Source of the DNA: Duganella lactea
GTDB lineage: Bacteria > Pseudomonadota > Gammaproteobacteria > Burkholderiales > Burkholderiaceae_D
Direction of reading: 5' to 3'
Assembly: GCF_009857505.1 (NCBI RefSeq)
Contig: NZ_WWCP01000005.1
Location: forward strand, 62,001-126,000
DNA length: 64,000 nt
Below the pieces are notes generated by a model, which had not been told where the DNA came from, did not search any database, and worked only from the letters and a program-made list of their open reading frames with translations. The translations under genes and the position numbers were made by a program. Positions 1 to 9,594 of the stretch are shown one piece after another (the first letter of the stretch is position 1; the number at the start of each line of letters is the position of its first letter).

Positions 1-1887
1 CACCGGCGCGCCTTCCACATACATGATGGTGTCATGCGTTGTCGGGTCGTTGACGATGGCGATATGGACCCAGTTGCCGGCGATGATCTCGCCCGACCAA
101 CTGGCCATGGCATCGCGGTTGCCGCTGACCGCCGGCACCACCTCCCATTGCACTTCGCGCAGGCTGGAAATGGCGAACAGCAGCGGTGGCGATTCCGGAT
201 CGCCGCCATCGAATCCGGCCAGGTTGCCGCGTTTGCCGTCGCGCGTCATGATGTTCATCCACGCGTGCTTGGTCTTGTCCCACGCCGGATTGATCTTGAT
301 GAACGCTTCGATCGTGTAGCCGGTGGTGGCGAAGGTCTGGGCGTTGATCGCGGCCGCGGCATCGGTCAGGAAGTAGCTGAGGCGCGGCGCGTTTTTGTCG
401 GTGTTCAGGAAGCTGACCGAGCCCGGTGCGGACGACAGGCGGTGATGGTCGCTGCTCCAAACAATATCCCCGGCGGTGGCGCCGACGATGCCGCCCTGAT
501 TGAGCTGATCACGTGTCAGCGGGTTGGCGCCGGTGACGTCGTTGATGCGGGTGCCCGGCGCCACCGCCGCGCCGTCGCTGCCGCCGTAGAAGCGCCAGTG
601 CGCGACGGTCGATGCCACTTTCGGATAGTCGTCGGTATCCTTGGGCAGCACCGGCGTCACCACTGCTGGTTCTGTATAACCCTTCAGCACCAGGGCCTTG
701 GCCTGCTCGACCAGCGACGACGCCACCGTCGCCTTGCCGGTGCCGAAGCCCGGATTGAAACGGGCGAAGCGCTTGGCGAAGTCCATGTTGATCGTGAAAC
801 TGTGGTTGCTCTCGGTGAGTACCGCGCGGTCGAAGGCGTTCAGCGTGTCGGCAGGCTTCATCGGCACCCACGGCGAGAACGACAGTACCTTGATCTGTTT
901 ATTGGTCAGGTCAAATTCATATAGCCTCATCAGGCCATTGCCGCCTTGATAGTCCATCTGGTAATCGACCACCATCTCCTCGACCGCGTTGCCGAAATTA
1001 TTGGTCTTGGTCAGGTGCGCGCCGCCGTGGTGGTGGCCGTTCAGCGTCATGAAAATCTGGTCGTTATCGCGGATCAGTTTTTCCCACAGCATTTTGCCGT
1101 AGCCGGTTTCCAGCGGGCTGACGGCATCGGGCGCGATGTTCAGCAACTGGTGGTTGACCAGAATCGCCGGCAGGGTCGGATGATCGGCCAGCACCTTGCG
1201 CGCCCAGGCGATGCCGGCGTCGGAGATGCGCCACGACAGCGACAACACCAGGAATTGCTGGTCCTGTGCCTTGAAGATGTGGTACTCGTGGAAGCCGGTA
1301 TCATCGCGCGCGCCGAAGGTGGCCTGGCGTTGCGCGCGTTTGGTGCTGAACCATTGCAGATAAGGCTCGTTGGCCAGCACCCGCTGGGTATCGGTGCCCT
1401 TGGTCGGATCGCTGTCGTAGTCGATGTCGTTGAGGACATCGTGGTTGCCGGCCAGGATGGAGTACGGCAGCTTGGCCGCTTCCAGCACTTGCATGGCGCT
1501 GTCGGCCACCTTCCACTGTTCGGGCTTGCCGACCTGGTCGACCACATCGCCGAGGTGAATCAGGAATGGGATGTTGAGCGCCTGCGCGTTGCGGGCGACC
1601 CAGTTGGTTTGCGCCGCATAGGGCTCGTTGCCGTAGTGGCGTTCGTACTGATTGCTCTCGCCCGAGGTGGCGTAGCGCGAATAAAATTGCGTGTCCGGCA
1701 GTACCGCCAGCGCAAAGCTGGAAATCTGCGTGCTGGGCGCGGTGGTGGTGGCGCCGCCGCTGGCAGGCGGGTTGTCGCCGCCGCACGCCGCCAGCAAGCT
1801 GCTCATCGACAGGCCTGACGCCAGGCCCATTTTCAACAATGATCGGCGCTGTGCATCCTGAGCCTGATCCGACTTGTTCTTTTCCAT
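1..1887 (-). CDS. Tat-exported metallophosphoesterase lipoprotein with LamG-like tail (3' end outside window)
   Basis: The gene runs off the left edge; 629 residues are visible. The N-terminus has a twin-arginine signal (QRRSLLKMG, Arg14-Arg15) followed by a hydrophobic stretch and a lipobox (LLAAC, Cys35), so the protein is probably exported folded and lipid-anchored. A calcineurin-like phosphoesterase domain follows, with metal-ligand motifs in order: LPDTQ (about 64-67), HLGDVVD (111-117), AGNHD (146-150), VNHQ (244-247) and NGHHHGG (283-289). Residues from about 510 on resemble a concanavalin/LamG fold (WVHIAIVND). The ATG at 1887 is preceded by GGGAAG. The substrate is unknown; an exported phosphatase or phosphodiesterase is likely. 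Confidence 0.85.
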   Translation of the reverse strand, partial: MEKNKSDQAQDAQRRSLLKMGLASGLSMSSLLAACGGDNPPASGGATTTAPSTQISSFALAVLPDTQFYSRYATSGESNQYERHYGNEPYAAQTNWVARNAQALNIPFLIHLGDVVDQVGKPEQWKVADSAMQVLEAAKLPYSILAGNHDVLNDIDYDSDPTKGTDTQRVLANEPYLQWFSTKRAQRQATFGARDDTGFHEYHIFKAQDQQFLVLSLSWRISDAGIAWARKVLADHPTLPAILVNHQLLNIAPDAVSPLETGYGKMLWEKLIRDNDQIFMTLNGHHHGGAHLTKTNNFGNAVEEMVVDYQMDYQGGNGLMRLYEFDLTNKQIKVLSFSPWVPMKPADTLNAFDRAVLTESNHSFTINMDFAKRFARFNPGFGTGKATVASSLVEQAKALVLKGYTEPAVVTPVLPKDTDDYPKVASTVAHWRFYGGSDGAAVAPGTRINDVTGANPLTRDQLNQGGIVGATAGDIVWSSDHHRLSSAPGSVSFLNTDKNAPRLSYFLTDAAAAINAQTFATTGYTIEAFIKINPAWDKTKHAWMNIMTRDGKRGNLAGFDGGDPESPPLLFAISSLREVQWEVVPAVSGNRDAMASWSGEIIAGNWVHIAIVNDPTTHDTIMYVEGAPV

Positions 1888-1953
1888 ATCGCGCTTCCCG
1901 TGTGAGGTGACGCGCTCACGATAAACAACTCGTGTTACTTGCAGATGACATAG

Positions 1954-3084
1954 TTACTTTTTATCCCATGCCGCGCTGGCGATGAAGATCGCGGCGCCTA
2001 TCCACAGCACGGCCGGCAGTGCGTTCACGCCGGCCGTTTGCATCAATACTCCCGTCACCAATGGCCCGCCGGCGCTGGTAATGCCCCAGGCGGCATTGAC
2101 CACCGCGCTGGCCGCGACCAGCGACTGGCCTTCGAAACGCTCGCCGCAAGCGACCAGCGACAGCATGTAGATGGCGCCGGCCACCGCGCCCAGCGCCAGC
2201 AGCAACGTCCACCACAGCCACGGCGTGCCGGCCGCAAACGGCAGCGCGGGCAGCAGCACGCAGACGGCGATGCCGCAGCCGATATGCACCTTGCGGCGGC
2301 CGACGCGATCCGCCAGCCAGCCGAAAAAGAATTGCAGCGCCGTGTCGCCGACCAGCACCACGGTGGCCGACAGCACCGCCAGCTCGGTCGCCATGCCGTG
2401 ACGCATGGCGTACACCGGCAGAAGACTCAGTGCCAGCGTGTCGAACATCGCAAAGAAAGCCGCGCCGATGGCGATCATCCACATGCGCGGCAGGATGCGC
2501 TGCCAGGCGACCGGCGCTTCGTCCGCGTGGCCTTGGGCGCCACCGCCGATCAGCAGCATGCCGGGCAGCGCGAGCAGGAACAGCGCGCCGCACGACGCGA
2601 ACGGCAGCGCGATCTTGCCGGCCAATGCCGCCACTAGCGTGGGGCCGAGCAGCTGGAACAGCGTGAAGGCGGTGGTGTAGATCGCCACCACGCGGCCGCG
2701 CGAGTTGGTCGGCGCGAGATTGTTGACCCACGCTTCGCCGATGGTGAACAGCACGCCCATGCAGGCGCCGAACACAAAGCGCAGCGCGCCCCATGCCAGC
2801 AGGTTGTCGGTGGTTTCCATCAGCGCGGTGGAGACGGCGGCGGTGACGATGGCGGCGATCATGCAGCCGCGCGGGCCGTGGCCGGCCACCCAGCGCGAGA
2901 CGAACGGCGCGGCCACGAGTATGCCCGCCGCGCTGATGGCCGTGACGATGCCGATGATGTCTGTGCCCACGCCACGCTGATCCAACGTCAATGCGGTGAG
3001 CGGAATGGTGGCGCCGAGCCCCAGGCCGACAACGCCGATGCTGGCGACTAATGCGATGAAATCGCGCCATGGCATGTTCTTCAT
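1954..3084 (-). CDS. MFS transporter, 12 membrane segments
   Basis: A 376-residue very hydrophobic protein with about 12 predicted membrane helices in two halves, which is the major facilitator size and layout. The cytoplasmic loop after helix 2 (RWVAGHGPRG) and the later DRVGRRKVHIG stretch fit the repeated MFS loop motif (G-x-x-x-D-R-x-G-R-R). The closest style is the YcaD/YfkF-like drug or metabolite exporter group. It is divergent from the polyamine operon that starts 83 bp away, so shared control is possible but not shown. The substrate cannot be told from sequence. Confidence 0.8.
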   Translation of the reverse strand: MKNMPWRDFIALVASIGVVGLGLGATIPLTALTLDQRGVGTDIIGIVTAISAAGILVAAPFVSRWVAGHGPRGCMIAAIVTAAVSTALMETTDNLLAWGALRFVFGACMGVLFTIGEAWVNNLAPTNSRGRVVAIYTTAFTLFQLLGPTLVAALAGKIALPFASCGALFLLALPGMLLIGGGAQGHADEAPVAWQRILPRMWMIAIGAAFFAMFDTLALSLLPVYAMRHGMATELAVLSATVVLVGDTALQFFFGWLADRVGRRKVHIGCGIAVCVLLPALPFAAGTPWLWWTLLLALGAVAGAIYMLSLVACGERFEGQSLVAASAVVNAAWGITSAGGPLVTGVLMQTAGVNALPAVLWIGAAIFIASAAWDKK

Positions 3085-3166
3085 GCGCGAGCTCCTGATT
3101 TGAGTTCGCCATCATACCAAAATAGGATTATCATTTAATCAAATCCAAATAGATGAAAGCTTCTCT

Positions 3167-3919
3167 ATGCGTAGCCCAATCGTTCTGGTTCCCGCGTGCG
3201 TCGCCCAAGCCGGCCCGCATCTCGCGCACAGCGCGCACCTCAAGTACGTGGCGGCGGTGGCGGACGGCGCGCGCTGCACGCCGCTGATCGTGCCCGCCCT
3301 CGGCGCGGCCACCGACTTCGAGGCCCTGCTGGCCGTGGCCGACGGCGTGATGCTGACCGGCTCTCCCTCCAACGTGAATGCCGGCCTGTATGGCGAAACG
3401 GTGCTCGATCCGTCGCTGCCGCAGGACCCGGCGCGCGACGCCACCACGCTGCCGCTGAGCCGCGCCGCCATCAAGCGCGGCATTCCCTTGCTGGCGATCT
3501 GTCGCGGTTTTCAGGAAATGAATGTGGCGCTGGGCGGCTCGCTGCATCAGGCGCTGCATGGTGTGCCTGGCATGGCCGACCATCGCGAACGCAAGGACGA
3601 TCCGCTGGACCAGCAATACGCGCCATCGCACCGCGTGCTGCTGGACCCTGGAGGGCAGTTGGCGCGGCTGCTCGACGGCGCCGGCGAGATCATGGTCAAT
3701 TCGCTGCACGGTCAGGGCATCAATCGTCTGGCGGCCGGCCTGGCTGTGGAGGCGCGCGCGGACGATGGACTGGTCGAGGCCTACCGCGTAGAGGGCGCCA
3801 AAAGTTTTGCGCTCGCGGTACAGTGGCACCCGGAATGGCGCTTTTCCGAGAACCCGGATTCCGTCAAATTATTCAGAGCCTTTGGCGACGCCTGCCGCGC
3901 CTACAAGGCCGATCGATAA
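3167..3919 (+). CDS. puuD: gamma-glutamyl-GABA hydrolase, class I glutamine amidotransferase type (PuuD/SpuA-like)
   Basis: A 250-residue protein of the peptidase C26 family. The nucleophile is in LLAICRGFQEMN (Cys112) and the other catalytic residues are in QWHPEW (His221, Glu223). The family hydrolyses gamma-glutamyl-GABA to GABA and glutamate in putrescine degradation. It is the first gene of a tight four-gene operon (puuD, puuA, aminotransferase, aldehyde dehydrogenase; gaps 18, 12 and 11 bp), which supports the polyamine role. Gene order matches spuA-spuB-spuC of Pseudomonas. The ATG at 3167 has the weak purine-rich sequence GAAAG upstream. Confidence 0.85.
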   Translation: MRSPIVLVPACVAQAGPHLAHSAHLKYVAAVADGARCTPLIVPALGAATDFEALLAVADGVMLTGSPSNVNAGLYGETVLDPSLPQDPARDATTLPLSRAAIKRGIPLLAICRGFQEMNVALGGSLHQALHGVPGMADHRERKDDPLDQQYAPSHRVLLDPGGQLARLLDGAGEIMVNSLHGQGINRLAAGLAVEARADDGLVEAYRVEGAKSFALAVQWHPEWRFSENPDSVKLFRAFGDACRAYKADR

Positions 3920-3937
3920 CAACAACGAGAGAATCAC

Positions 3938-5308
3938 ATGGCAATTCGCGAAAACTTTACGTACACCGATATGGATTTGTGGCTGAACGAGAAGCACGTC
4001 ACAGAGATTGAATGCCTGGTGCCGGACTTGACCGGCGTGGCGCGCGGGAAGATTCTGCCGCGCGGTAAATTCACGCAGGAGCGCGGCATGCGCATTCCGG
4101 AGGCGGTACTGGGCATGACCGTCACCGGCAATTATCCGACCGAGGACGCGGGCTACGACCGCGCCATTTCCAGCACCGACCGCGACATGATTTTAAAGGC
4201 CGATCCGACCACCATCACCATGGTGCCGTGGGCCACCGATCCCACCGCGCAGGTGATCCACGACTGCTATTTCGCCGATGGCAGGCTGGTCGATTTCGCT
4301 CCACGCTCGGTGCTGCGGCGTGTGCTCAAGCTGTATGCGGACAAAGGCTGGAAGCCCGTGGTGGCGCCGGAACTGGAGTTCTACCTGACCGCCAAAAACA
4401 GCGATCCCGATCTGCCTTTGAAACCGCCGATCGGCCGTAGCGGACGCGCGGAAACCAGCCGCCAGGTCTACAGCATCGACGCGGTGAACGAGTTCGATCC
4501 GCTGTTCGAGGATATCTACGACTACTGCGATCTGATGGGCCTTGATGTCGACACGCTGATTCACGAAATCGGCGCCGGCCAGATGGAAATCAACTTCCTG
4601 CACGGCGAGCCGCTGGGCCTTGCCGACAAGGTGTTTTTCTTCAAGCGCACCTTGCGCGAGGCGGCGCTGAAGCACGATATGTACGCGACCTTCATGGCCA
4701 AGCCGATGGCCGGCGAACCCGGATCGGCGATGCATGTGCACCAGAGCGTGGTGGACGCCACGACCGGCAAAAATATCTTCAGTGCCGAAGACGGTTCGGC
4801 ATCGCCGCTGTTCAAGCACTATATCGGCGGCCTGCAGCGCTACATGCCATCGGCGATGGCGATTGTGGCGCCGTATGTGAATTCGTACCGCCGCATCGTG
4901 CGCCACACGGCGGCGCCGATCAATATCCAATGGGGCATGGACAACCGCACCGTGGGCTTCCGCGTACCGGAATCCGGCGTGCAGGATCGCCGCGTGGAAA
5001 ACCGCATCATCGGCGCCGACGCCAATCCGTATCTGGCGCTGGCCGTCACGCTGGCCTGCGGCTACCTCGGCATGGTGGACCAGGAAGAGCCGACGCCGAT
5101 GACCACCGACAGCGCCTACGACCTGAAAGTCGAGCTGCCGCAAGGCTTGCCGGAAGCGTTGCAGCTGCTGCGCGCAGAGGACCGGCTGCGCACCGTGCTG
5201 GGCGAGCGCTTTATCGACGTCTACGCCGCCATCAAGGATCTGGAGCATCAGGAATTCATGACCGTCATCAGCCCGTGGGAGCGCGAGCACCTGCTGCTGC
5301 ACGTTTAA
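3938..5308 (+). CDS. puuA: glutamine synthetase family protein, gamma-glutamylputrescine synthetase (PuuA/SpuB-like)
   Basis: A 456-residue glutamine synthetase fold protein. It shows the N-terminal LTGVARGK stretch of the PuuA/GlnA3 subgroup, the metal and glutamate site motifs GAGQMEINF and AMHVHQSV, the ATP/ammonia-side motif with NIQWGMDNRT, and RVENRIIGADANPYLALA near the C-terminus. The family ligates glutamate to the amino group of putrescine or related amines using ATP. The protein lacks the adenylylation-loop tyrosine context of GlnA and sits between the amidotransferase and aminotransferase genes, so it is not the main nitrogen-assimilating enzyme. SD sequence AACGAGAGA precedes the ATG. 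Confidence 0.88.
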   Translation: MAIRENFTYTDMDLWLNEKHVTEIECLVPDLTGVARGKILPRGKFTQERGMRIPEAVLGMTVTGNYPTEDAGYDRAISSTDRDMILKADPTTITMVPWATDPTAQVIHDCYFADGRLVDFAPRSVLRRVLKLYADKGWKPVVAPELEFYLTAKNSDPDLPLKPPIGRSGRAETSRQVYSIDAVNEFDPLFEDIYDYCDLMGLDVDTLIHEIGAGQMEINFLHGEPLGLADKVFFFKRTLREAALKHDMYATFMAKPMAGEPGSAMHVHQSVVDATTGKNIFSAEDGSASPLFKHYIGGLQRYMPSAMAIVAPYVNSYRRIVRHTAAPINIQWGMDNRTVGFRVPESGVQDRRVENRIIGADANPYLALAVTLACGYLGMVDQEEPTPMTTDSAYDLKVELPQGLPEALQLLRAEDRLRTVLGERFIDVYAAIKDLEHQEFMTVISPWEREHLLLHV

Positions 5309-5320
5309 GCGAGAAGCGAT

Positions 5321-6709
5321 ATGAGCACTTACGATACGACCGCGATTCAGAAGCTGGATACGGCGCATTACCTGCATCCGTTCACCGACCACAAGGCGCT
5401 GGGCGAGAAGGGCGCGCGCGTGATGGTGCGCGGCGATGGCATTTATCTGTGGGATTCGGAGGGCAACAAGATCATCGACGGCATGTCCGGGCTGTGGTGC
5501 GTGAACGTGGGCTATGGCCGCACCAGCATCTCGAAAGCGGTGTATGCGCAGATGGAGACGCTGCCGTTCTATAACAGCTTCTTCAACACCACCAATGTGC
5601 CGGCGGTGCGGCTGGCGGCGAAGCTGGTGCAGATTTCGCCGCCGCAGTTCAATCATGTGTACTTCGCCGGCTCCGGCTCGGAGGGCAACGACACCAATGT
5701 GCGCATGGTGCGCCGCTATTGGGATGTGCTGGGACAACCGCAGCGCCAGGTGATTATCAGCCGCCACAATGCGTATCACGGCAGCACCATGGCCGGCGCC
5801 TCGCTCGGCGGCATGGCCGGCATGCACGAACAGGGCGGCCTGCCGATACCGGGCATTGTGCACATCGGTCAGCCCAGCTATCTGGAGTCGGGCAAGGGCA
5901 TGACGGAGGAGGCTTTCGGCATCGAGGCCGCCTCGTGGCTGGAGAAAAAAATACTGGAGGTGGGCGCGGACAAGGTGGCGGCGTTTATCGGCGAGCCGAT
6001 ACAGGGCGCGGGTGGTGTGATTATTCCGCCATCGACCTACTGGCCGGAGATACAGCGCATCTGCGACAAGTACGGCATTCTGCTGATCGCCGATGAGGTG
6101 ATCTGCGGCTTCGGGCGGCTGGGGCGCTGGTTCGCGTCGGAGCTGTTCGGCATCAAGCCGGATCTGATTACCTTCGCCAAGGGCGTGACCTCGGGCTATG
6201 TGCCGCTGGGCGGTGTGCTGGTGGGCGACCGCGTGGCCAAGGTGCTGATTGAGCAGGGTGGCGAGTTCAATCACGGCTTCACGTATTCCGGCCATCCGGT
6301 GGCGTGTGCGGCGGCGCTGGAGAACATTCGCATCATCGAGGATGAAAAGCTGATCGAGCGCGTGGCCAATGAAACCGGGCCGTATCTGAAGAAGCGCTTT
6401 GCGGAGCTGGCGGATCATCCGCTGGTTGGCTATGCGGACAGCCGCGGCTTTGTGGCGGGCTTGAATCTGGTGCGCAGCAAGGGCGCCACCGTGCACGATA
6501 ACGTGGCGTTCGACGAATCGCTGGCTGTTGGCATGGTCTGCCGCAGCTATATGTTCAACAACGGGATGATCATGCGCGCCGTTGGCGACCGCATGATCAT
6601 CGCGCCACCGCTGATTCTGAGCACGGCGCAGATCGACGAGATGCTGGCCTTGATACGCCACTGCCTCGATCTGACGTATGCCGATGTGAAGGAACGCGGC
6701 TGGCTATAA
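5321..6709 (+). CDS. spuC: class III aminotransferase, putrescine/omega-amine:pyruvate type (SpuC-like)
   Basis: A 462-residue PLP-dependent fold type I aminotransferase. The PLP lysine is in FAKGVTSGYVPLGG (Lys287). The cofactor site motifs FAGSGSEGNDTN, NAYHGSTMAG and IADEVICGFGRLG are in place. The family moves an amino group from putrescine, cadaverine or beta-alanine to pyruvate. The operon context (gamma-glutamylation enzymes upstream, aldehyde dehydrogenase downstream) points to amines rather than amino acids. It takes the place that the FAD oxidase PuuB holds in Escherichia coli. The start follows an AAGCG purine stretch, 12 bp after puuA. Confidence 0.88.
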   Translation: MSTYDTTAIQKLDTAHYLHPFTDHKALGEKGARVMVRGDGIYLWDSEGNKIIDGMSGLWCVNVGYGRTSISKAVYAQMETLPFYNSFFNTTNVPAVRLAAKLVQISPPQFNHVYFAGSGSEGNDTNVRMVRRYWDVLGQPQRQVIISRHNAYHGSTMAGASLGGMAGMHEQGGLPIPGIVHIGQPSYLESGKGMTEEAFGIEAASWLEKKILEVGADKVAAFIGEPIQGAGGVIIPPSTYWPEIQRICDKYGILLIADEVICGFGRLGRWFASELFGIKPDLITFAKGVTSGYVPLGGVLVGDRVAKVLIEQGGEFNHGFTYSGHPVACAAALENIRIIEDEKLIERVANETGPYLKKRFAELADHPLVGYADSRGFVAGLNLVRSKGATVHDNVAFDESLAVGMVCRSYMFNNGMIMRAVGDRMIIAPPLILSTAQIDEMLALIRHCLDLTYADVKERGWL

Positions 6710-6720
6710 AGGAGACAGGC

Positions 6721-8199
6721 ATGGGTATCTGGCACGACAAGGTGGCCGCGCTGACAGTGGACGGCCGCGCCTTCATCGGCGGTGAGCGGGTGTGGGCGAA
6801 GTCCGGGCAGCAGTTCGAGAATTTTTCGCCCATCGATGGGCGTTCGCTCGGCATGGTGGCGCGTTGCGATGGCACGGACGTGGACATCGCGGTGGCGGCG
6901 GCGCGCGCGGCGTTTGAGGACCGGCGCTGGGCGGGCAAGTCGCCGGCGCAGCGCAAGCGGGTGCTGATCAAATTCGCGGACCTGATGCAGCAGCATGTCG
7001 ACGAACTGGCGCTGCTGGAAACGCTCGATATGGGCAAGCCGATCAAGTACAGCCGGACGGTGGACGTGGGTGGCGCCGCCAATTGCATCCGCTGGTATGG
7101 TGAGGCGATCGACAAGGTCTACGACGAAATCGCGCCGACTCCGGCCGACAGCCTGGCGCTGATCACGCGCGAGCCGGTCGGCGTGGTGGCGGCCGTGGTG
7201 CCGTGGAATTATCCGATGCTGATGGCGTCGTGGAAGATTGGCCCGGCGCTGGCGGCGGGGAATAGCGTGGTGCTGAAGCCGTCCGAAAAATCGCCATTGA
7301 CGGCAATGCGGCTGGCGGAGCTGGCGCTGCAAGCGGGTGTGCCGGCGGGCGTGTTCAACGTGCTGCCGGGTTATGGCGCGGAGGCCGGCGCCGCGCTGGC
7401 GCTGCACATGGATGTGGACTGCATCGGCTTCACCGGCTCCACGCGCGTGGGCAAGCAGATCATCCAGATGGCGGGCCAGTCGAACCTGAAGCGGGCGTGG
7501 ACTGAGTTGGGCGGCAAGTCGGCCAATATCGTGTGTGCGGACTGTCCCGATCTGGATGCGGCGGTGGATGCGGCCATCGGCTCGATCTTCTTCAATCAGG
7601 GCGAGAGCTGCAACGCGCCTTCGCGGCTGTTCGTCGAGGCGTCGATCAAGGATCGCTTTATCGAAAAGGCGCTGGCCAAAGTGCCGGCGTATCAGCCGGG
7701 CGATCCGCTGGACGAGAATACCGTGATGGGCGCGATTGTGGATGCCACGCAGCTCAAGACGGTGATGGGTTACATCGAGGCTGGCAAGAGCGACGGCGCG
7801 CGTCTGTTGGCCGGCGGCCGGCAAGCACGCACCGACGGCGGCGGTTACTACGTCGAGCCCACGTTGTTCGATCAGGTGGACAGCGGCATGACGATCGCCC
7901 GCGAAGAGATTTTCGGGCCGGTGTTGTCGGTGCTGAGTTTTACCGATGTGGAGGGGGCGGTGCGGCAGGCTAACGCCACACCTTATGGCTTGCACGCCGC
8001 CGTGTGGACGGCGGACCTGAGCAAAGCCATCAAGACTTCACGCGCGCTGCGCGCCGGCACGGTGCACGTCAATCAATACGATAACGACGATATCACCGTG
8101 CCTTTCGGCGGTTACAAGCAGTCCGGTAACGGCAGGGACAAATCACTGCACGCCTTCGATAAATATACCGAACTGAAAACCACCTGGATTCAGATTTGA
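6721..8199 (+). CDS. puuC: NAD(P)-dependent aldehyde dehydrogenase (gamma-glutamyl-gamma-aminobutyraldehyde type, PuuC/KauB-like)
   Basis: A 492-residue aldehyde dehydrogenase of normal length. Motifs visible are VVPWNYPML (substrate/NAD site asparagine), GFTGSTRVG (NAD binding), WTELGGKSANIV (general base glutamate) and NQGESCNAPSR with catalytic Cys297. It is the last gene of the polyamine operon, with AAAGGAGACAGGC as a strong SD sequence before the ATG. It should oxidise the aminoaldehyde made by the upstream aminotransferase to the acid. Assignment to gamma-glutamyl-aminobutyraldehyde versus free 4-aminobutyraldehyde is an inference from context. Confidence 0.87.
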   Translation: MGIWHDKVAALTVDGRAFIGGERVWAKSGQQFENFSPIDGRSLGMVARCDGTDVDIAVAAARAAFEDRRWAGKSPAQRKRVLIKFADLMQQHVDELALLETLDMGKPIKYSRTVDVGGAANCIRWYGEAIDKVYDEIAPTPADSLALITREPVGVVAAVVPWNYPMLMASWKIGPALAAGNSVVLKPSEKSPLTAMRLAELALQAGVPAGVFNVLPGYGAEAGAALALHMDVDCIGFTGSTRVGKQIIQMAGQSNLKRAWTELGGKSANIVCADCPDLDAAVDAAIGSIFFNQGESCNAPSRLFVEASIKDRFIEKALAKVPAYQPGDPLDENTVMGAIVDATQLKTVMGYIEAGKSDGARLLAGGRQARTDGGGYYVEPTLFDQVDSGMTIAREEIFGPVLSVLSFTDVEGAVRQANATPYGLHAAVWTADLSKAIKTSRALRAGTVHVNQYDNDDITVPFGGYKQSGNGRDKSLHAFDKYTELKTTWIQI

Positions 8200-8209
8200 C
8201 TGAAGGGCC

Positions 8210-9088
8210 TTAGAAGCAGTGTTCCGGCGCCGGGAAGGCGCCGCTTTTGACTTCGCTGACGTAGGCTGTGAAGGCGGCTTCGATGCTGGTCTGGCCATCC
8301 ATGAAGTTCTTCACGAAGCGCGCTTTGCGGCCAGGGAAGACGCCCAGCAGGTCGTGCATCACCAGCACCTGGCCGGAGCAGTCCGGACCCGCGCCGATGC
8401 CGATCGTTGGAATCGACAGCGAATCGGTGATTTCCTTGCCCAGCGCCGAGGGAATCGCCTCCAGCACCAGCAGCGAGGCGCCTGCCGCCTGGATGCGCAG
8501 GCAGTCGGCTTTCAGCACCTCGGCGCTTTCGGTGGTTTTTCCCTGTACCTTGTAGCCGCCCAGCTGGTGCACCGATTGCGGCGTCAGGCCGAGGTGGGCG
8601 CAGACCGGAATCGCGCGCTCGGTCAGGAATTTGATGGTGTCGGCCAGCCATGCGCCGCCTTCGATCTTGATCATGTGCGCGCCGGCCTGCATCACCTGCA
8701 CCGCGTTGGCATAGGCGGTTTCCGGTGTGCCGTAGGCGCCGAACGGCAGGTCGGCGACGATCATCGCGTTCCTGGCGCCACGGGCCACGGAGGCGGTGTG
8801 GTAGGCGATGTCGTTGACGGTGACCGGCAGCGTCGAGGTGTGGCCGGCGCAGACCATGCCCAGCGAGTCGCCGATGAGCAGGATCTCCACGCCGCAGCGG
8901 TCCATCAGCGAGGCGAAGCTGGCGTCGTAGCAGGTCAGCATGGTGATCTTCTCGCCGGCGCCGCGCAGCGTGGACAAGGTGTTGACGGTGACGGCTTTGT
9001 TGACGACCGGCTTGGCCGCTGCAGGTGCGGTGGCGTCGGCGGGCTTTTGGCTCGCGGCCAGTTCGTTGCCTTGCAAGTATCCAGACAT
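8210..9088 (-). CDS. panB: 3-methyl-2-oxobutanoate hydroxymethyltransferase
   Basis: A 292-residue TIM-barrel enzyme that transfers a hydroxymethyl group from 5,10-methylene-THF to 2-oxoisovalerate in pantothenate synthesis. Visible motifs are [17 protein letters not shown] (Mg-binding aspartate), [17 protein letters not shown] and [11 protein letters not shown]. An N-terminal extension of about 35 residues rich in Ala, Pro and Lys precedes the barrel, longer than in Escherichia coli. The ATG at 9088 was chosen because a longer reading would overlap the upstream folK. It lies 13 bp after folK in the same operon, linking folate-dependent steps. It converges with puuC with only 10 bp between stops. 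Confidence 0.93.
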   Translation of the reverse strand: MSGYLQGNELAASQKPADATAPAAAKPVVNKAVTVNTLSTLRGAGEKITMLTCYDASFASLMDRCGVEILLIGDSLGMVCAGHTSTLPVTVNDIAYHTASVARGARNAMIVADLPFGAYGTPETAYANAVQVMQAGAHMIKIEGGAWLADTIKFLTERAIPVCAHLGLTPQSVHQLGGYKVQGKTTESAEVLKADCLRIQAAGASLLVLEAIPSALGKEITDSLSIPTIGIGAGPDCSGQVLVMHDLLGVFPGRKARFVKNFMDGQTSIEAAFTAYVSEVKSGAFPAPEHCF

Positions 9089-9101
9089 GATAAATCCTTG
9101 G

Positions 9102-9581
9102 TTAAAGAGGGCGGATGCCCTGGTCGGCCACGCCGGCGGCATATTGCGACGCCGCGCCGAGGCCAGGAATATGAATCGACGGCGCCAGTTCCAGCAGCGG
9201 CACCAGCACGAAGGCGCGTTCGGTCATGCGCGGGTGCGGCACGCTCAGCGTGTGACTGTGGATGACGGCGTCGCCGTACAGTAGCAGATCCAGATCCAGC
9301 GTGCGCGGGGCGTTGCGGTAGGGGCGCTCGCGGCCGTGCGCCTGCTCGATGCCGTGCAGCGCTTGCAGCAGCGCTTCCGCGTCCAGCGTGGTGGCGATGC
9401 GGGCGACGGCGTTGATGTAGTCGTCGCCGCTGGAGTCGATCGGCGCGGTGCGGTACAGGCTTGACGCCGCCGTCAGCGTGCAGCCGGGCTGGCGCCGCAG
9501 GCGTTCCAGCGCGTCCAGCACGTTGGCGCGGGCGTCGCCCAGATTGGCGCCGATGCCGATGTAGGCGAGGGCGGTGTTCAT
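9102..9581 (-). CDS. folK: 2-amino-4-hydroxy-6-hydroxymethyldihydropteridine pyrophosphokinase
   Basis: A 159-residue HPPK enzyme, the usual length, that pyrophosphorylates 6-hydroxymethyl-dihydropterin in folate synthesis. It starts with the typical [13 protein letters not shown], carries [10 protein letters not shown], the ATP site [17 protein letters not shown] segment (read here as [17 protein letters not shown]), and [14 protein letters not shown]. The ATG at 9581 begins 14 bp after the pcnB stop, so the two genes are probably co-transcribed, as in many proteobacteria. A reading that starts further upstream lies inside the low-complexity pcnB tail and is rejected. Confidence 0.93.
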   Translation of the reverse strand: MNTALAYIGIGANLGDARANVLDALERLRRQPGCTLTAASSLYRTAPIDSSGDDYINAVARIATTLDAEALLQALHGIEQAHGRERPYRNAPRTLDLDLLLYGDAVIHSHTLSVPHPRMTERAFVLVPLLELAPSIHIPGLGAASQYAAGVADQGIRPL

Positions 9582-9594
9582 GGTGCTGCGCAGA

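Noticed and set aside
32..924. Plus- and minus-strand frames inside the first 900 bases
   Set aside because: The region is the C-terminal part of the exported phosphoesterase on the minus strand, which reads through the window edge without a stop.
4193..6661. A very long minus-strand open frame of 822 codons opposite puuA and the aminotransferase
   Set aside because: It is the antisense shadow of two well-supported genes in high-GC DNA. Its translation is Arg/His/Ala-rich with no family motif.
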